This document shows, piece by piece, positions 6,146-13,040 of a DNA stretch of 15,680 bases. The translations under genes and the position numbers were made by a program. The notes under the pieces were generated by a model. The model was not told the DNA's origin and did not search any database. It saw nothing but the letters and a program-made list of their open reading frames with translations. The stretch is taken from positions 3,378-19,057 of the forward strand of contig DGGP01000153.1 in the NCBI GenBank assembly GCA_002392265.1. The letters run 5' to 3'. The first letter of the stretch is position 1, and every line of letters begins with the position of its first letter. The stretch is from Firmicutes bacterium UBA3871 (lineage in GTDB: Bacteria > Bacillota > Clostridia > Peptostreptococcales > Anaerovoracaceae).

Positions 6146-6297
6146 TGTCCCCAAACTTCCAAAAAGGCGAATTTGGGGACTGGCACCAAACTTCCGAAAA
6201 GGAAAATTTGGGGACTGGCACCAAACTTCCGAAAAGGCGAATTTGGTGACTGTCCCCAAAATGGAAAAAAGGCGAATTTGGGGACTGGCACCAAATT
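6146..6297. repeat. 35-bp tandem array of imperfect palindromes (four units plus a partial fifth)
   Basis: Units of exactly 35 bp lie at 6146-6180, 6181-6215, 6216-6250 and 6251-6285, with the first 12 bases of another at 6286-6297. Each begins TGTCCCCAAA or TGGCACCAAA, has an A-rich centre (often CTTCCGAAAAGGCG) and ends TTTGGGGAC or TTTGGTGAC. Palindromes form both within a unit and across unit junctions. Variation between units is only a few bases, and there are no unique spacers, so this is not a CRISPR array. The open frame across it is repeat-encoded and not a gene. Confidence 0.92.
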
Positions 6298-6304
6298 AGC
6301 CTTT
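6265..6304 (-). terminator. tRNA-Gly terminator built from the edge of the 35-bp repeat array
   Basis: Four bases past the CCA end, the minus strand reads AAGGC-T-AATTTGG, a loop, CCAAATT-C-GCC and then TTTTTT. This is a 12-bp stem with one mismatch followed by a T-run, an intrinsic terminator. Its 3' half is repeat unit four and its 5' half is the partial unit plus AGCCTT. Confidence 0.75.
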
Positions 6305-6307
6305 GGT

Positions 6308-6381
6308 TGGAGCAAGTGAAGGGAATCGAACCCTCCTCTCAAGCTTGGGAAGCTCGCATTCTACCGATGAACTACACCTGC
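6308..6381 (-). tRNA. tRNA-Gly (anticodon CCC)
   Basis: The 74-base cloverleaf on the minus strand folds completely. The acceptor stem is GCAGGTG/CACTTGC with one G-T pair; the D stem is GTTC/GAAT; the anticodon stem is CGAGC/GCTTG around loop TTCCCAA, giving anticodon CCC, which reads GGG glycine codons; the T stem is GAGGG/CCCTT with loop TTCGATT. The discriminator is T, as usual for bacterial tRNA-Gly, and the CCA end is encoded. Promoter and terminator are both visible, so it appears to be a single-gene transcription unit. Confidence 0.97.
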
Positions 6382-6419
6382 ATATTGCGGCAGAGTACAT
6401 TCGCGCCCGCCGCCTTTTT

Positions 6420-6448
6420 ATTTTATCTTTTTCACCGCTCTATGTCAA
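6420..6448 (-). promoter_or_regulatory. tRNA-Gly promoter
   Basis: TTGACA (6448-6443), a 17-base spacer and TAAAAT (6425-6420) on the minus strand match the sigma-A consensus except for one -10 base. The start would be near 6413, giving a leader of about 32 bases before the mature tRNA. The heptamer CAATCGG occurs twice 13 bp apart (6446-6452 and 6459-6465, plus strand) around and upstream of the -35; its meaning is unknown. Confidence 0.85.
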
Positions 6449-6526
6449 TCGGTAAAACCAATCGGCACAAAGAGCAATTGAAATATTACGAAATCCGATT
6501 CTCAGCAGGATAACTGCCCGCCTTCG

Positions 6527-7780
6527 CTATTTTCCGTAGTACTCGTCCATGCATTCCTTTATTACGCCCGGAATCCATTTGCACTGCTCCTCGTTTACAG
6601 CCGAAAGCGCTACTCTGATGCCCTTTGCAAGCGGCACAGGGAAAAGTCCGCGCTTGAAAATCAGCTCGCAGACAGCATCCGGATCGTCGCACGGAATAGC
6701 GATGAAAAATCCCGCATCAAACGGCACTGTCACAAGTCCGCACTTCTTTGCCGCTTCCTCGAAAACCTTGCCGCGGCGAAGAAGCATTTTGTTGCTCGCC
6801 TCGCGCTCTGCTTCGAGCTTTTCGCGAAGTTTTGGATCGTTATACATATTCGCAACGACGGTCTGCGCAGCTCTTACGCCGTTTGACCATGTCGCACGAG
6901 CTGAGAATCTTGCAACATTCTCGAACTCGACGCATATATCTTTATTGTTAGTCATGCACACAAGCGCGCCGCAGCGCATTCCGTACATCGTAAATGCCTT
7001 TGATGCCGAATAAGCCATCAGGCACAGAATGTTGTCCGGGTTTTTCTCGAACTTCTTCACAAAAGCTCTTTCCGCATCCGGGTCGCCTGTGTAGTCAATG
7101 TATGCCGCATCAACGAGAATCGTTATCTTCTTGCCGCTTTCTGCAGGAGCCTTGCGGCGAATCATTTCAAGCACCTTGTCCCAGTCCTCCCCTGTCAGCG
7201 AGAAGCCTGTAGGATTGTGAGCCGGCGTATTTATGATAATGCCGAGAGTATCCTGAGTCTTCAGCGCCTCCGCCACCTTTTCCTCAAGACCGGCCACGTT
7301 GTATTTCCCGTCCTTGTCAACGAGCGGATATGTGGTGAGGCTCCTCTGCAGCTCTGTGCAGATTGACTTGTAGTTTGCCCAGTACCAGTCCGATGTGATG
7401 ACGGAATCCCCAATCTTCGTGTAGTTGGATACGAAAAGTCTCAGCGCTCCCGTACCGCCCGGTGTATAGCAGGCAGCCGTGTACATGTCAGGCTTGTGCG
7501 AGCCAAAGGCGAGCTTTTGAGCCACCTCAATGTATGCCGGAATGCCGCTTATAGGCGCATAGCGTGCATAGTCCTCCGGCGCCAGATTTTTCAGGCAATC
7601 CACTACAGACTGAAATACAACCAGCTTTCCGCTATCATCTATAAGCGCACCGATTGTCGCATTTACCGCGTCCTTGTTTCCCGCTTTTACAGCCTCGTCG
7701 TACTTTGCCGCCACGCTGAATATTTTGTCCTTGAAGTTTAATTCTCTGTCATTCGCATTCGCAAAAATCAACTTTTCCAT
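6527..7780 (-). CDS. Class I pyridoxal-phosphate aminotransferase (aspartate/aromatic type)
   Basis: This 417-residue fold-type I aminotransferase shows the PLP motifs of class I: GGTGALRL (108-115), NPTG (189-192) with the ring-contacting Asn, VDAAYIDY (223-230) with Asp224 and Tyr227, the Schiff-base lysine 261 in YSASKAF, phosphate-binding Arg269 in GMRCGAL, and the substrate-carboxylate Arg389 in GIRVALS. The N-terminal part resembles AspC/TyrB (ATIGALIDDSGKLVVF). It moves an amino group between an amino acid and a 2-oxo acid in the cytosol; aspartate or an aromatic amino acid is likeliest, but specificity cannot be read from sequence. I chose the ATG at 7780 because AGGAG lies 8 bases upstream; an in-frame ATG at 7807 lacks one. 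It has its own promoter and no clear terminator after it. Confidence 0.9.
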   Translation of the reverse strand: MEKLIFANANDRELNFKDKIFSVAAKYDEAVKAGNKDAVNATIGALIDDSGKLVVFQSVVDCLKNLAPEDYARYAPISGIPAYIEVAQKLAFGSHKPDMYTAACYTPGGTGALRLFVSNYTKIGDSVITSDWYWANYKSICTELQRSLTTYPLVDKDGKYNVAGLEEKVAEALKTQDTLGIIINTPAHNPTGFSLTGEDWDKVLEMIRRKAPAESGKKITILVDAAYIDYTGDPDAERAFVKKFEKNPDNILCLMAYSASKAFTMYGMRCGALVCMTNNKDICVEFENVARFSARATWSNGVRAAQTVVANMYNDPKLREKLEAEREASNKMLLRRGKVFEEAAKKCGLVTVPFDAGFFIAIPCDDPDAVCELIFKRGLFPVPLAKGIRVALSAVNEEQCKWIPGVIKECMDEYYGK

Positions 7781-7800
7781 TTCTAATCTCCTGTTTTCCG

Positions 7801-7839
7801 GGCTCACCTGCGAGCCGATGCTCTTTTTAGTATATCACA
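7801..7839 (-). promoter_or_regulatory. Extended -10 promoter and leader hairpin of the aminotransferase gene
   Basis: The minus strand has TATACT (7834-7829) preceded by TGTGA, so TG-N-TATACT forms an extended -10; no good -35 is present at 16-18 bases. The start would be near 7822, about 42 bases before the ATG. The leader contains a small hairpin, GGCTC/GAGCC (7801-7816), ahead of the Shine-Dalgarno. Confidence 0.5.
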
Positions 7840-7885
7840 AAACGTCCCTCTGCGACAGCCTTTTTTACCGCATCACACTCCCTAT

Positions 7886-8509
7886 TCACACCCCTATCAA
7901 ATGGTTAAGGAACTCTGCGCACTCTCTGTCGGAGCTGAATATCTGTCCACATGCAAAGCGCAGCCCTTCCGGAATCTCGCGGACGCCGCCAAAGGCAATT
8001 CCTATGTCTGCCGCACGGCACATTTCAATATCATTGGCACCATCGCCGATAGCGACTGTATTGTGGCGCACACCCAGTCTTCGCACAAGCTCTGCCTTTT
8101 GCTCCGGGCCAAAAACTTCGCTTACCTCCAAAGTGCAATCCCCTTTAGCCACGGCCTTTGAGCAAAAAACATGGCCTTCCAAAGCGCCCAGCGCCGCGAC
8201 AAGCTTCTCAATCCACACATCAAGATTCCCGGTGGCAATATAGCAGCTCTCAGGATTCTTGCGAATGAATGCCGCTATACCCTCATTAAGCGGAATGCCT
8301 GCCACCAGGTCAGATGCTTCGCTGACCGGACAATGTGCCAAAAGTGCCACCCTCCGTGAAAAGCTTTCCGCAAAAGGGACCTCCCCACACATGGCCGCCT
8401 CGGTTTCCTTCCTCACAATTTCGCCTAAATCAAACTTCTCCGCTATTGCAGGCAAAATCTCTTTCTTTGTAATTGTAGAATCCAAATCAAAAATAAATTT
8501 GTGTTCCAT
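7886..8509 (-). CDS. HAD-superfamily phosphatase, phosphoserine phosphatase (SerB)-like
   Basis: This 207-residue soluble HAD hydrolase has FDLDSTIT (7-14) with nucleophile Asp8 and acid/base Asp10, a SRRVALL segment (about 51-57) like the conserved Arg region of phosphoserine phosphatase, motif II in YIATGN (about 90-95), a Lys in CSKAVAKGD, and the metal-binding GDGANDIEM. These features fit hydrolysis of O-phospho-L-serine to serine, the last step of the phosphorylated serine pathway; the related ThrH type or another small phosphomonoester cannot be excluded. Neither serA nor serC is in the window. The start has only a weak, distant AAAGG upstream. It lies 105 bases before the aminotransferase, which has its own promoter, so they may be separate units. 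Confidence 0.8.
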   Translation of the reverse strand: MEHKFIFDLDSTITKKEILPAIAEKFDLGEIVRKETEAAMCGEVPFAESFSRRVALLAHCPVSEASDLVAGIPLNEGIAAFIRKNPESCYIATGNLDVWIEKLVAALGALEGHVFCSKAVAKGDCTLEVSEVFGPEQKAELVRRLGVRHNTVAIGDGANDIEMCRAADIGIAFGGVREIPEGLRFACGQIFSSDRECAEFLNHLIGV

Positions 8510-8540
8510 GAAATTTCGCTTTAGCCTTTCGCTTCGTCAA

Positions 8541-8568
8541 AAGCCCGGGGCCGCTAAGCCTCGGGCTT
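8541..8568 (-). terminator. Terminator-like hairpin after the surface operon
   Basis: On the minus strand AAGCCCGAGG (8568-8559) pairs with CCCCGGGCTT (8550-8541) over 10 bp with one mismatch and an 8-base loop; the stem ends in T and is followed by two more T, a short T-run. It lies 46 bases after the SLH-protein stop and 31 bases before the phosphatase start, where an end of transcription is expected. Confidence 0.7.
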
Positions 8569-8614
8569 GTAAATAACTATTTTGGCTGCCCCGTATGGCT
8601 GCCCCGGCATCTGC

Positions 8615-11575
8615 CTAAAGCAGCTTCTCGCAGAATCTCTGCGTAATTGCCGCTACCATAGCACGAGTCGAGCTGCCCTGCGGGTCGAGCGCGATGCTGC
8701 CGTCCGCCAAGGCCGTTCCGTTGATAATGCCCTTACCAACTGCCCAAGCAAGCGCTTCCTGTGCCCAAGGCGACACTCTGCCGCTGTCCGCAAACCCTTC
8801 TACCGAGCCACGCATGCCTGTATCGTAGCCCTTGTACTTCGCATAGTTAAAGTACAGCACTGCGAGCTGCTCACGTGTTACAGGATTTGTCGCACCGAAA
8901 TCATCACCCTGACCCTGAGCTATGTCGTTTGCAACCATCCAGCCTACGCTGCCTGCAAACCAGTTTCCCGTACTTACATCGCTAAAGAGCTCTGCTGCTT
9001 TAGCCATCTGTGCCGCAGTCGCTCTCGCACCCTCGAGATTGAACAGAATCTGTGAAATCATGCCGCGGTTTGTAAGCGCTCTCGCATCAAATACCCCACC
9101 GCCGAAGCCTTGCATTATCTCACGACTTGCCGCCCAAGCGACATTTCCCGCAAACCATTCTGTGCCCGCTACATCCGTGAAGGTCTTTGTATTATCTATA
9201 ATCTTTATCGTCTCGCTGCCTTCGAGCAACATCACGATACCGTCCTCGCCCGCCACGGAGGTCTTTACAATCTCCTCTGTGCCGTCGCCGTATACAACAA
9301 CCGCTACCGTCCCGGCCGTCATATTCTCAACCGGAATCTCCACAGTCGCCGGATTTTTAGGTGTTACGGAAGCAGGCAGCACTACCTTTACAGGCACTGC
9401 CCCTTCAGCACTTGTCGCAGCCTTCACGGAAACGCCAAGCTTCACAGCCTCGCCCTTTGCCACTGCACCTGCCACAGTCTTTTCGCTGATTGCCGCCTCT
9501 ACGGATACCAGATTGCCGTTTGCATCAGTCTTTACGGTTGTCTTGCTGCCGTCGGCACTTACTGTCACGGTGGTCTTGCTGCCGTCAGGTGCCACAGTCT
9601 CTGTCGTGCCTGCCCCGGAAGCACTGCTGCCACCGCCACCACCGCTGTGATGTGAACTGCCGCCGGAGTACGGAACTATCGCGCTTGTCGTTATGATAAG
9701 CAAGCTGTCATCGGCACTCCATGTGTAAGCCCCATTTGTTGTGGCCACGCCCGCAGCTGTCGCCCAGTGGAGGCCTTCTGCCAAAGTAAAGCTTCCGCCT
9801 GCCCCAAGGCCTGCAATATGCGCTGCGTTCAGTACCGCACCGCTGCTGATATTTACAGCACCGGTTGCCTTTATCGCATAAGTATCTTCATGGGTGGTGC
9901 TGCCGCTTATTACTGCTGACTCTGCATCCGTTAGTGTGAATGAAGCGCAGTCTATTCCTATACTGCCTGCTGACGCATTGCACAAAGCTATATCGATGCT
10001 TCCGCCTTCACAATTAAAATTGGAGCATCTTAGCACTTTGGCGCTGCCTGTTGCCTCAGCTGCACTCAAGTCAGCATTAAAGCTTGTATTATTAAATGAT
10101 AAATTACCGGTGTCAATTAAAGTAATATTTCTAAATTGATTATCAAGTGTTATATCAAACGAAGAATCCGTCGCAGTAACTGCAGAGGCTGAAATTGCCG
10201 AAGCATCGCTATTCGCACCTGTAATTACCAGGCTGTAACTGCTGTCATTAAAAAGTACCGTGCCGGCCGTATTAATACGCCCGCTGAAATTGCTTGCGTC
10301 TGAGACAGTCACATTGTCAGCCTTAAGATTCAATACCGATGCATTCGCTCCAGTCATAGTAAAATCGCTGTCTGCAAGGATGTCCTCCGCTTGTATAACA
10401 GCATTCGCAGCGGTAAAACCGGCTAAAGTGCGAATACCATAGCTTAGCTCCAAGCTGCCTCCGTCGGTAATATCGGATTCCGCCGAAGCCCTGCCTCCGG
10501 CAAGCATGATACTATCCGCATAAAGGCCGTAGCTTTCAGGTTCAACGCCCGATCCGCTGCCGGTATATGTCGCTTGCCCGGCACTTGCGGTGATACTGCC
10601 GTTGCCGTATATGCTTATATTCCTATGATTGTTTATATGATTGCTCTGGCTAACATCAATTCCCGCATTTACACCGCAGGAAACCGGATGATTTGACGGG
10701 TTGCTTCCGGTAGCCCCAAGCTGCGCATTTCCACTTGCTGCTATGAGCCGCGCATCCGCTCCTACACTGACATTACCCGAGCCCGAGTATACTGCCATTG
10801 AATAAGCATGCTTGTCGTCAGATGTCACTGCATCTCCCGAATAAGCACGAAGCATCGCACTGTCCGTAACGGTTACATCACTTGCCACACATATGCCATA
10901 TGATTCCGCGTCAGAATCAGTGGAATTAGCATCCTGCCCACAGGCTTCAACTACGGCATTGTCCCTAACTGTCAGGCTGCCACCCATAAGATAAATTCCA
11001 AATGACTTGGTTCCTCCACCACCTGTTGCACTCTCGTCTTCTGCTCCGTAAGCCTTTAATGTGGCATTACCTCCGATAATGAGATTACGCCTTACTGCCA
11101 CGCCTCCGGTGTTATTTACCATGCCCGTAGGATGTTTAAGCGCATGTACTTCAAGAACGCCTGAGCCTGTAATGATTAAGCTGGTATCGTTGTTATTCTC
11201 ATCATCTATACCAAAAACATAGCTTTCTATGTAATTATCACCATATAGTTCGATTATTGTATCGCGATTTGCCACTACCGCAAGCGCACCTGCCGTAATA
11301 ACAGCATCCTTAAGCACCAGCCTGTTCTCAGTCCCATCAAAATATGAATTATAATTATCGGCATCAGCGCCTACCGTTGTAAACGCCCCTGCATCATCGT
11401 TTATATAATAAACATCATCAGTAAGCATCGCTACCAGGCTTGGCTGATTACCCGCAAAGCTCATTATTGCGACTGCATTATTCTGATCCGCATATACATA
11501 CCCGCCATCAAACGCAAATGGCACCATTCCAATCATCATGCATATAGCCAGCACATAGCTTAAAACCTTTTTCAT
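8615..11575 (-). CDS. Secreted SLH-domain surface protein with a beta-rich repetitive stalk
   Basis: The 986 residues begin with a Sec signal peptide (hydrophobic 4-21, likely cleavage VYA-D at 29/30). Residues about 30-630 are rich in Asp, Ser, Ala, Gly and Thr with recurring patterns such as GxLxVxxN and YGIxxxSxxxVTxS, suggesting a right-handed beta-helix or carbohydrate-binding-type stalk; no enzyme motif is seen. A Gly/Ser/His linker (about 635-660) contains a repeated DGSKTTV. A region to about 798 precedes three C-terminal SLH repeats near 799-848, 864-913 and 928-986. SLH trimers bind pyruvylated secondary wall polymers, so the protein is probably held non-covalently on the wall. The TRAE-type motifs read TNRG, VTRE and STRA. 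I chose the ATG at 11575, with AGGTGG about 5 bases upstream overlapping the preceding stop; a GTG at 11584 is less likely. Confidence 0.92.
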   Translation of the reverse strand: MKKVLSYVLAICMMIGMVPFAFDGGYVYADQNNAVAIMSFAGNQPSLVAMLTDDVYYINDDAGAFTTVGADADNYNSYFDGTENRLVLKDAVITAGALAVVANRDTIIELYGDNYIESYVFGIDDENNNDTSLIITGSGVLEVHALKHPTGMVNNTGGVAVRRNLIIGGNATLKAYGAEDESATGGGGTKSFGIYLMGGSLTVRDNAVVEACGQDANSTDSDAESYGICVASDVTVTDSAMLRAYSGDAVTSDDKHAYSMAVYSGSGNVSVGADARLIAASGNAQLGATGSNPSNHPVSCGVNAGIDVSQSNHINNHRNISIYGNGSITASAGQATYTGSGSGVEPESYGLYADSIMLAGGRASAESDITDGGSLELSYGIRTLAGFTAANAVIQAEDILADSDFTMTGANASVLNLKADNVTVSDASNFSGRINTAGTVLFNDSSYSLVITGANSDASAISASAVTATDSSFDITLDNQFRNITLIDTGNLSFNNTSFNADLSAAEATGSAKVLRCSNFNCEGGSIDIALCNASAGSIGIDCASFTLTDAESAVISGSTTHEDTYAIKATGAVNISSGAVLNAAHIAGLGAGGSFTLAEGLHWATAAGVATTNGAYTWSADDSLLIITTSAIVPYSGGSSHHSGGGGGSSASGAGTTETVAPDGSKTTVTVSADGSKTTVKTDANGNLVSVEAAISEKTVAGAVAKGEAVKLGVSVKAATSAEGAVPVKVVLPASVTPKNPATVEIPVENMTAGTVAVVVYGDGTEEIVKTSVAGEDGIVMLLEGSETIKIIDNTKTFTDVAGTEWFAGNVAWAASREIMQGFGGGVFDARALTNRGMISQILFNLEGARATAAQMAKAAELFSDVSTGNWFAGSVGWMVANDIAQGQGDDFGATNPVTREQLAVLYFNYAKYKGYDTGMRGSVEGFADSGRVSPWAQEALAWAVGKGIINGTALADGSIALDPQGSSTRAMVAAITQRFCEKLL

Positions 11576-11584
11576 ATTATCCAC

Positions 11585-12304
11585 CTATTCCGCAGAGTAA
11601 ACTCTCAAATGCATGTTTGGGAGAGTAAAGCTGCCTCCCTCGTAGCTCTGGCTTACCATATCATCGGTTTCGTTGAATCGAAACTGAAGTATAACATCTG
11701 TTGTGACAGCTCCCGCAGTAATACCTTCCGTCAGTGCCAGCGGGCCTGCGCTGTCATCCCACTCGGCAAGTTCTTTGCTGGATAATAATTGGTCGCCGAC
11801 GAGCACATTTACGGTCACATACTTTTTTATGTCTTCCGGACTTGCATCACCATACTCGGTGAGCTGAACATCGAAAAATGATTCAAGATCACCTGTGCTT
11901 GTCACAGCAAGCTTGTAGGTATAAACCTGTCCCGGTGCCAGATTGTTCATCCTGATATTCGGAAGCTCCAGAACCTCTTCATCAAGCTCAATACCCGAAA
12001 CGGTTACCGGATTAGCCTGACCGAGCCCGGGAGCGAGGGCTGTAAACACCGGTGTGTACACACTTTCATTAGGATCGGTATCAAGCACCCCGTCATGGTC
12101 GAAATCCATGCCTTCATAGAATCCGATGTTCATCTCCACATAGCCTGTCTGAAACTCTATCGAAAGCAGAGTACCTCCTCTGAAAAACCATGTGTATGTG
12201 GTAACCGCCAGCATAATACCAACCGCAAGAAGCATTACAAGCGATGCGACAACGCGTTTATCACGGATTACCTTTTTAATTGTAAGCTTTATTACATCGC
12301 TCAA
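11585..12304 (-). CDS. TasA/CalY-like secreted protein with a Ca-binding-type loop
   Basis: The 239 residues have a basic N-terminus, a membrane segment at about 19-36 and then TYTWFF (36-41), the pattern seen just before the SipW-type cleavage region of TasA/camelysin-like proteins. The exported part is acidic and beta-rich. DFDHDGVLDTD (67-77) has the DxDxDGxxDxD spacing of EF-hand/dockerin-like calcium loops. The C-terminal VILQFRFNETDDMVSQS (204-220) resembles the closing strands of that family. TasA-type proteins form extracellular fibres in Bacillus; that role here is inference. The start is TTG at 12304, with GAGG six bases before it; a nearby ATG is out of frame and stops at once. It follows the next gene by 19 bases and ends 9 bases before the SLH gene. 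An alternative is a plain membrane-anchored surface protein. Confidence 0.72.
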   Translation of the reverse strand: MSDVIKLTIKKVIRDKRVVASLVMLLAVGIMLAVTTYTWFFRGGTLLSIEFQTGYVEMNIGFYEGMDFDHDGVLDTDPNESVYTPVFTALAPGLGQANPVTVSGIELDEEVLELPNIRMNNLAPGQVYTYKLAVTSTGDLESFFDVQLTEYGDASPEDIKKYVTVNVLVGDQLLSSKELAEWDDSAGPLALTEGITAGAVTTDVILQFRFNETDDMVSQSYEGGSFTLPNMHLRVYSAE

Positions 12305-12323
12305 AGCATCACCTCATTTAGCA

Positions 12324-13007
12324 TTAATTATCCGGATCTACAGCCTGAACATTCAGTCTGCCTGCGGTTACCTTCTGTTTCTGGAAGGAATTGATTTTTA
12401 ATGTTCCTCCCGGAACTGTAATTTCTTGATTAACCGTTACCGTCAAATTCAGATACATAACTTCATAATCGCTGTGATCCGTCGGCCAGCGATATCCCTG
12501 TACGAGCTCGAGTATGTCAAGAATCGATTCATGATCGGTTGAGCTCAGCGGAATAGGCTGACCTGTAACCGTAACGGATTCATCCGTATCTGTCGTTCTG
12601 ATATCAATGGTTATAAAGCTGGATATATCATAACCGACTCCACCCACCGTAATAACTCGGGGCGGCCTGCCGTCGTATCCTTCGACGCCTACGCCAATTA
12701 GCTTTATGTAAAGATCCTTCTCTTTGCCGGAGTATCTTTCAACCTTTATCTTTACCGTGGTGGAATCACCCGGTTTTAATCCCGTAAGCTGCAAGTCGCC
12801 CTCTTCAAGAACATCGTCATAAGCACCTGTCTCGGGATTAGCTCCCAAAAACGTTACCGGGATATTGTCTTCTACAAGGAAATTCAGGGCGGTTATATCT
12901 GAATGTGTCATGTTAACCATCCAGGCATAGGTCGCAGCCATGAGAAGGAGTGCCAAAAGCATCATCATAATTATTGACTTGTGCATACCACTCTTCTTTT
13001 TCTCCAT
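12324..13007 (-). CDS. TasA/CalY-like secreted protein
   Basis: The 227 residues have a Lys-rich N-terminus, a hydrophobic stretch at about 11-28 and ATYAWM (25-30), the short motif common in SipW-dependent-type signal peptides of Firmicutes. The remainder is predicted beta-rich and acidic with a LKPGDSTTVKIKVE segment (about 75-88), the type of strand pair found in TasA/camelysin domains (L.PGd...k.i.V.N pattern); no catalytic motif is visible. The ATG has AGAGGA about 9 bases upstream. It sits 33 bases after the large LRR protein and 19 before a second protein of similar layout, so the two could be major and minor subunits of one fibre. No signal peptidase gene is in the window. The family assignment rests on architecture, not on a database match. 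Confidence 0.7.
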   Translation of the reverse strand: MEKKKSGMHKSIIMMMLLALLLMAATYAWMVNMTHSDITALNFLVEDNIPVTFLGANPETGAYDDVLEEGDLQLTGLKPGDSTTVKIKVERYSGKEKDLYIKLIGVGVEGYDGRPPRVITVGGVGYDISSFITIDIRTTDTDESVTVTGQPIPLSSTDHESILDILELVQGYRWPTDHSDYEVMYLNLTVTVNQEITVPGGTLKINSFQKQKVTAGRLNVQAVDPDN

Positions 13008-13040
13008 TAATCAATTTCCTCTTTTTATGATACAAAGGAT

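Noticed and set aside
6146..6297. CRISPR array
   Set aside because: Units are contiguous 35-bp near-identical palindromes with no unique spacers, and no cas gene is present.
6127..6342. Minus-strand open frame of 71 codons
   Set aside because: The peptide only repeats VPVPKFAF/WGQSP, encoded by the 35-bp repeats, and its start lies within the tRNA.
8584..8605. Direct repeat GGCTGCCCC (8584-8592 and 8597-8605)
   Set aside because: A 9-bp pair in GC-rich sequence just after the SLH stop; too short to support an attachment site or mobile element.
8922..9650. Plus-strand open frame of 242 codons
   Set aside because: It is antisense to the SLH protein; the Ser/Thr/Ala/Pro-rich translation is the expected shadow of Ala/Gly/Val-rich codons on the other strand.
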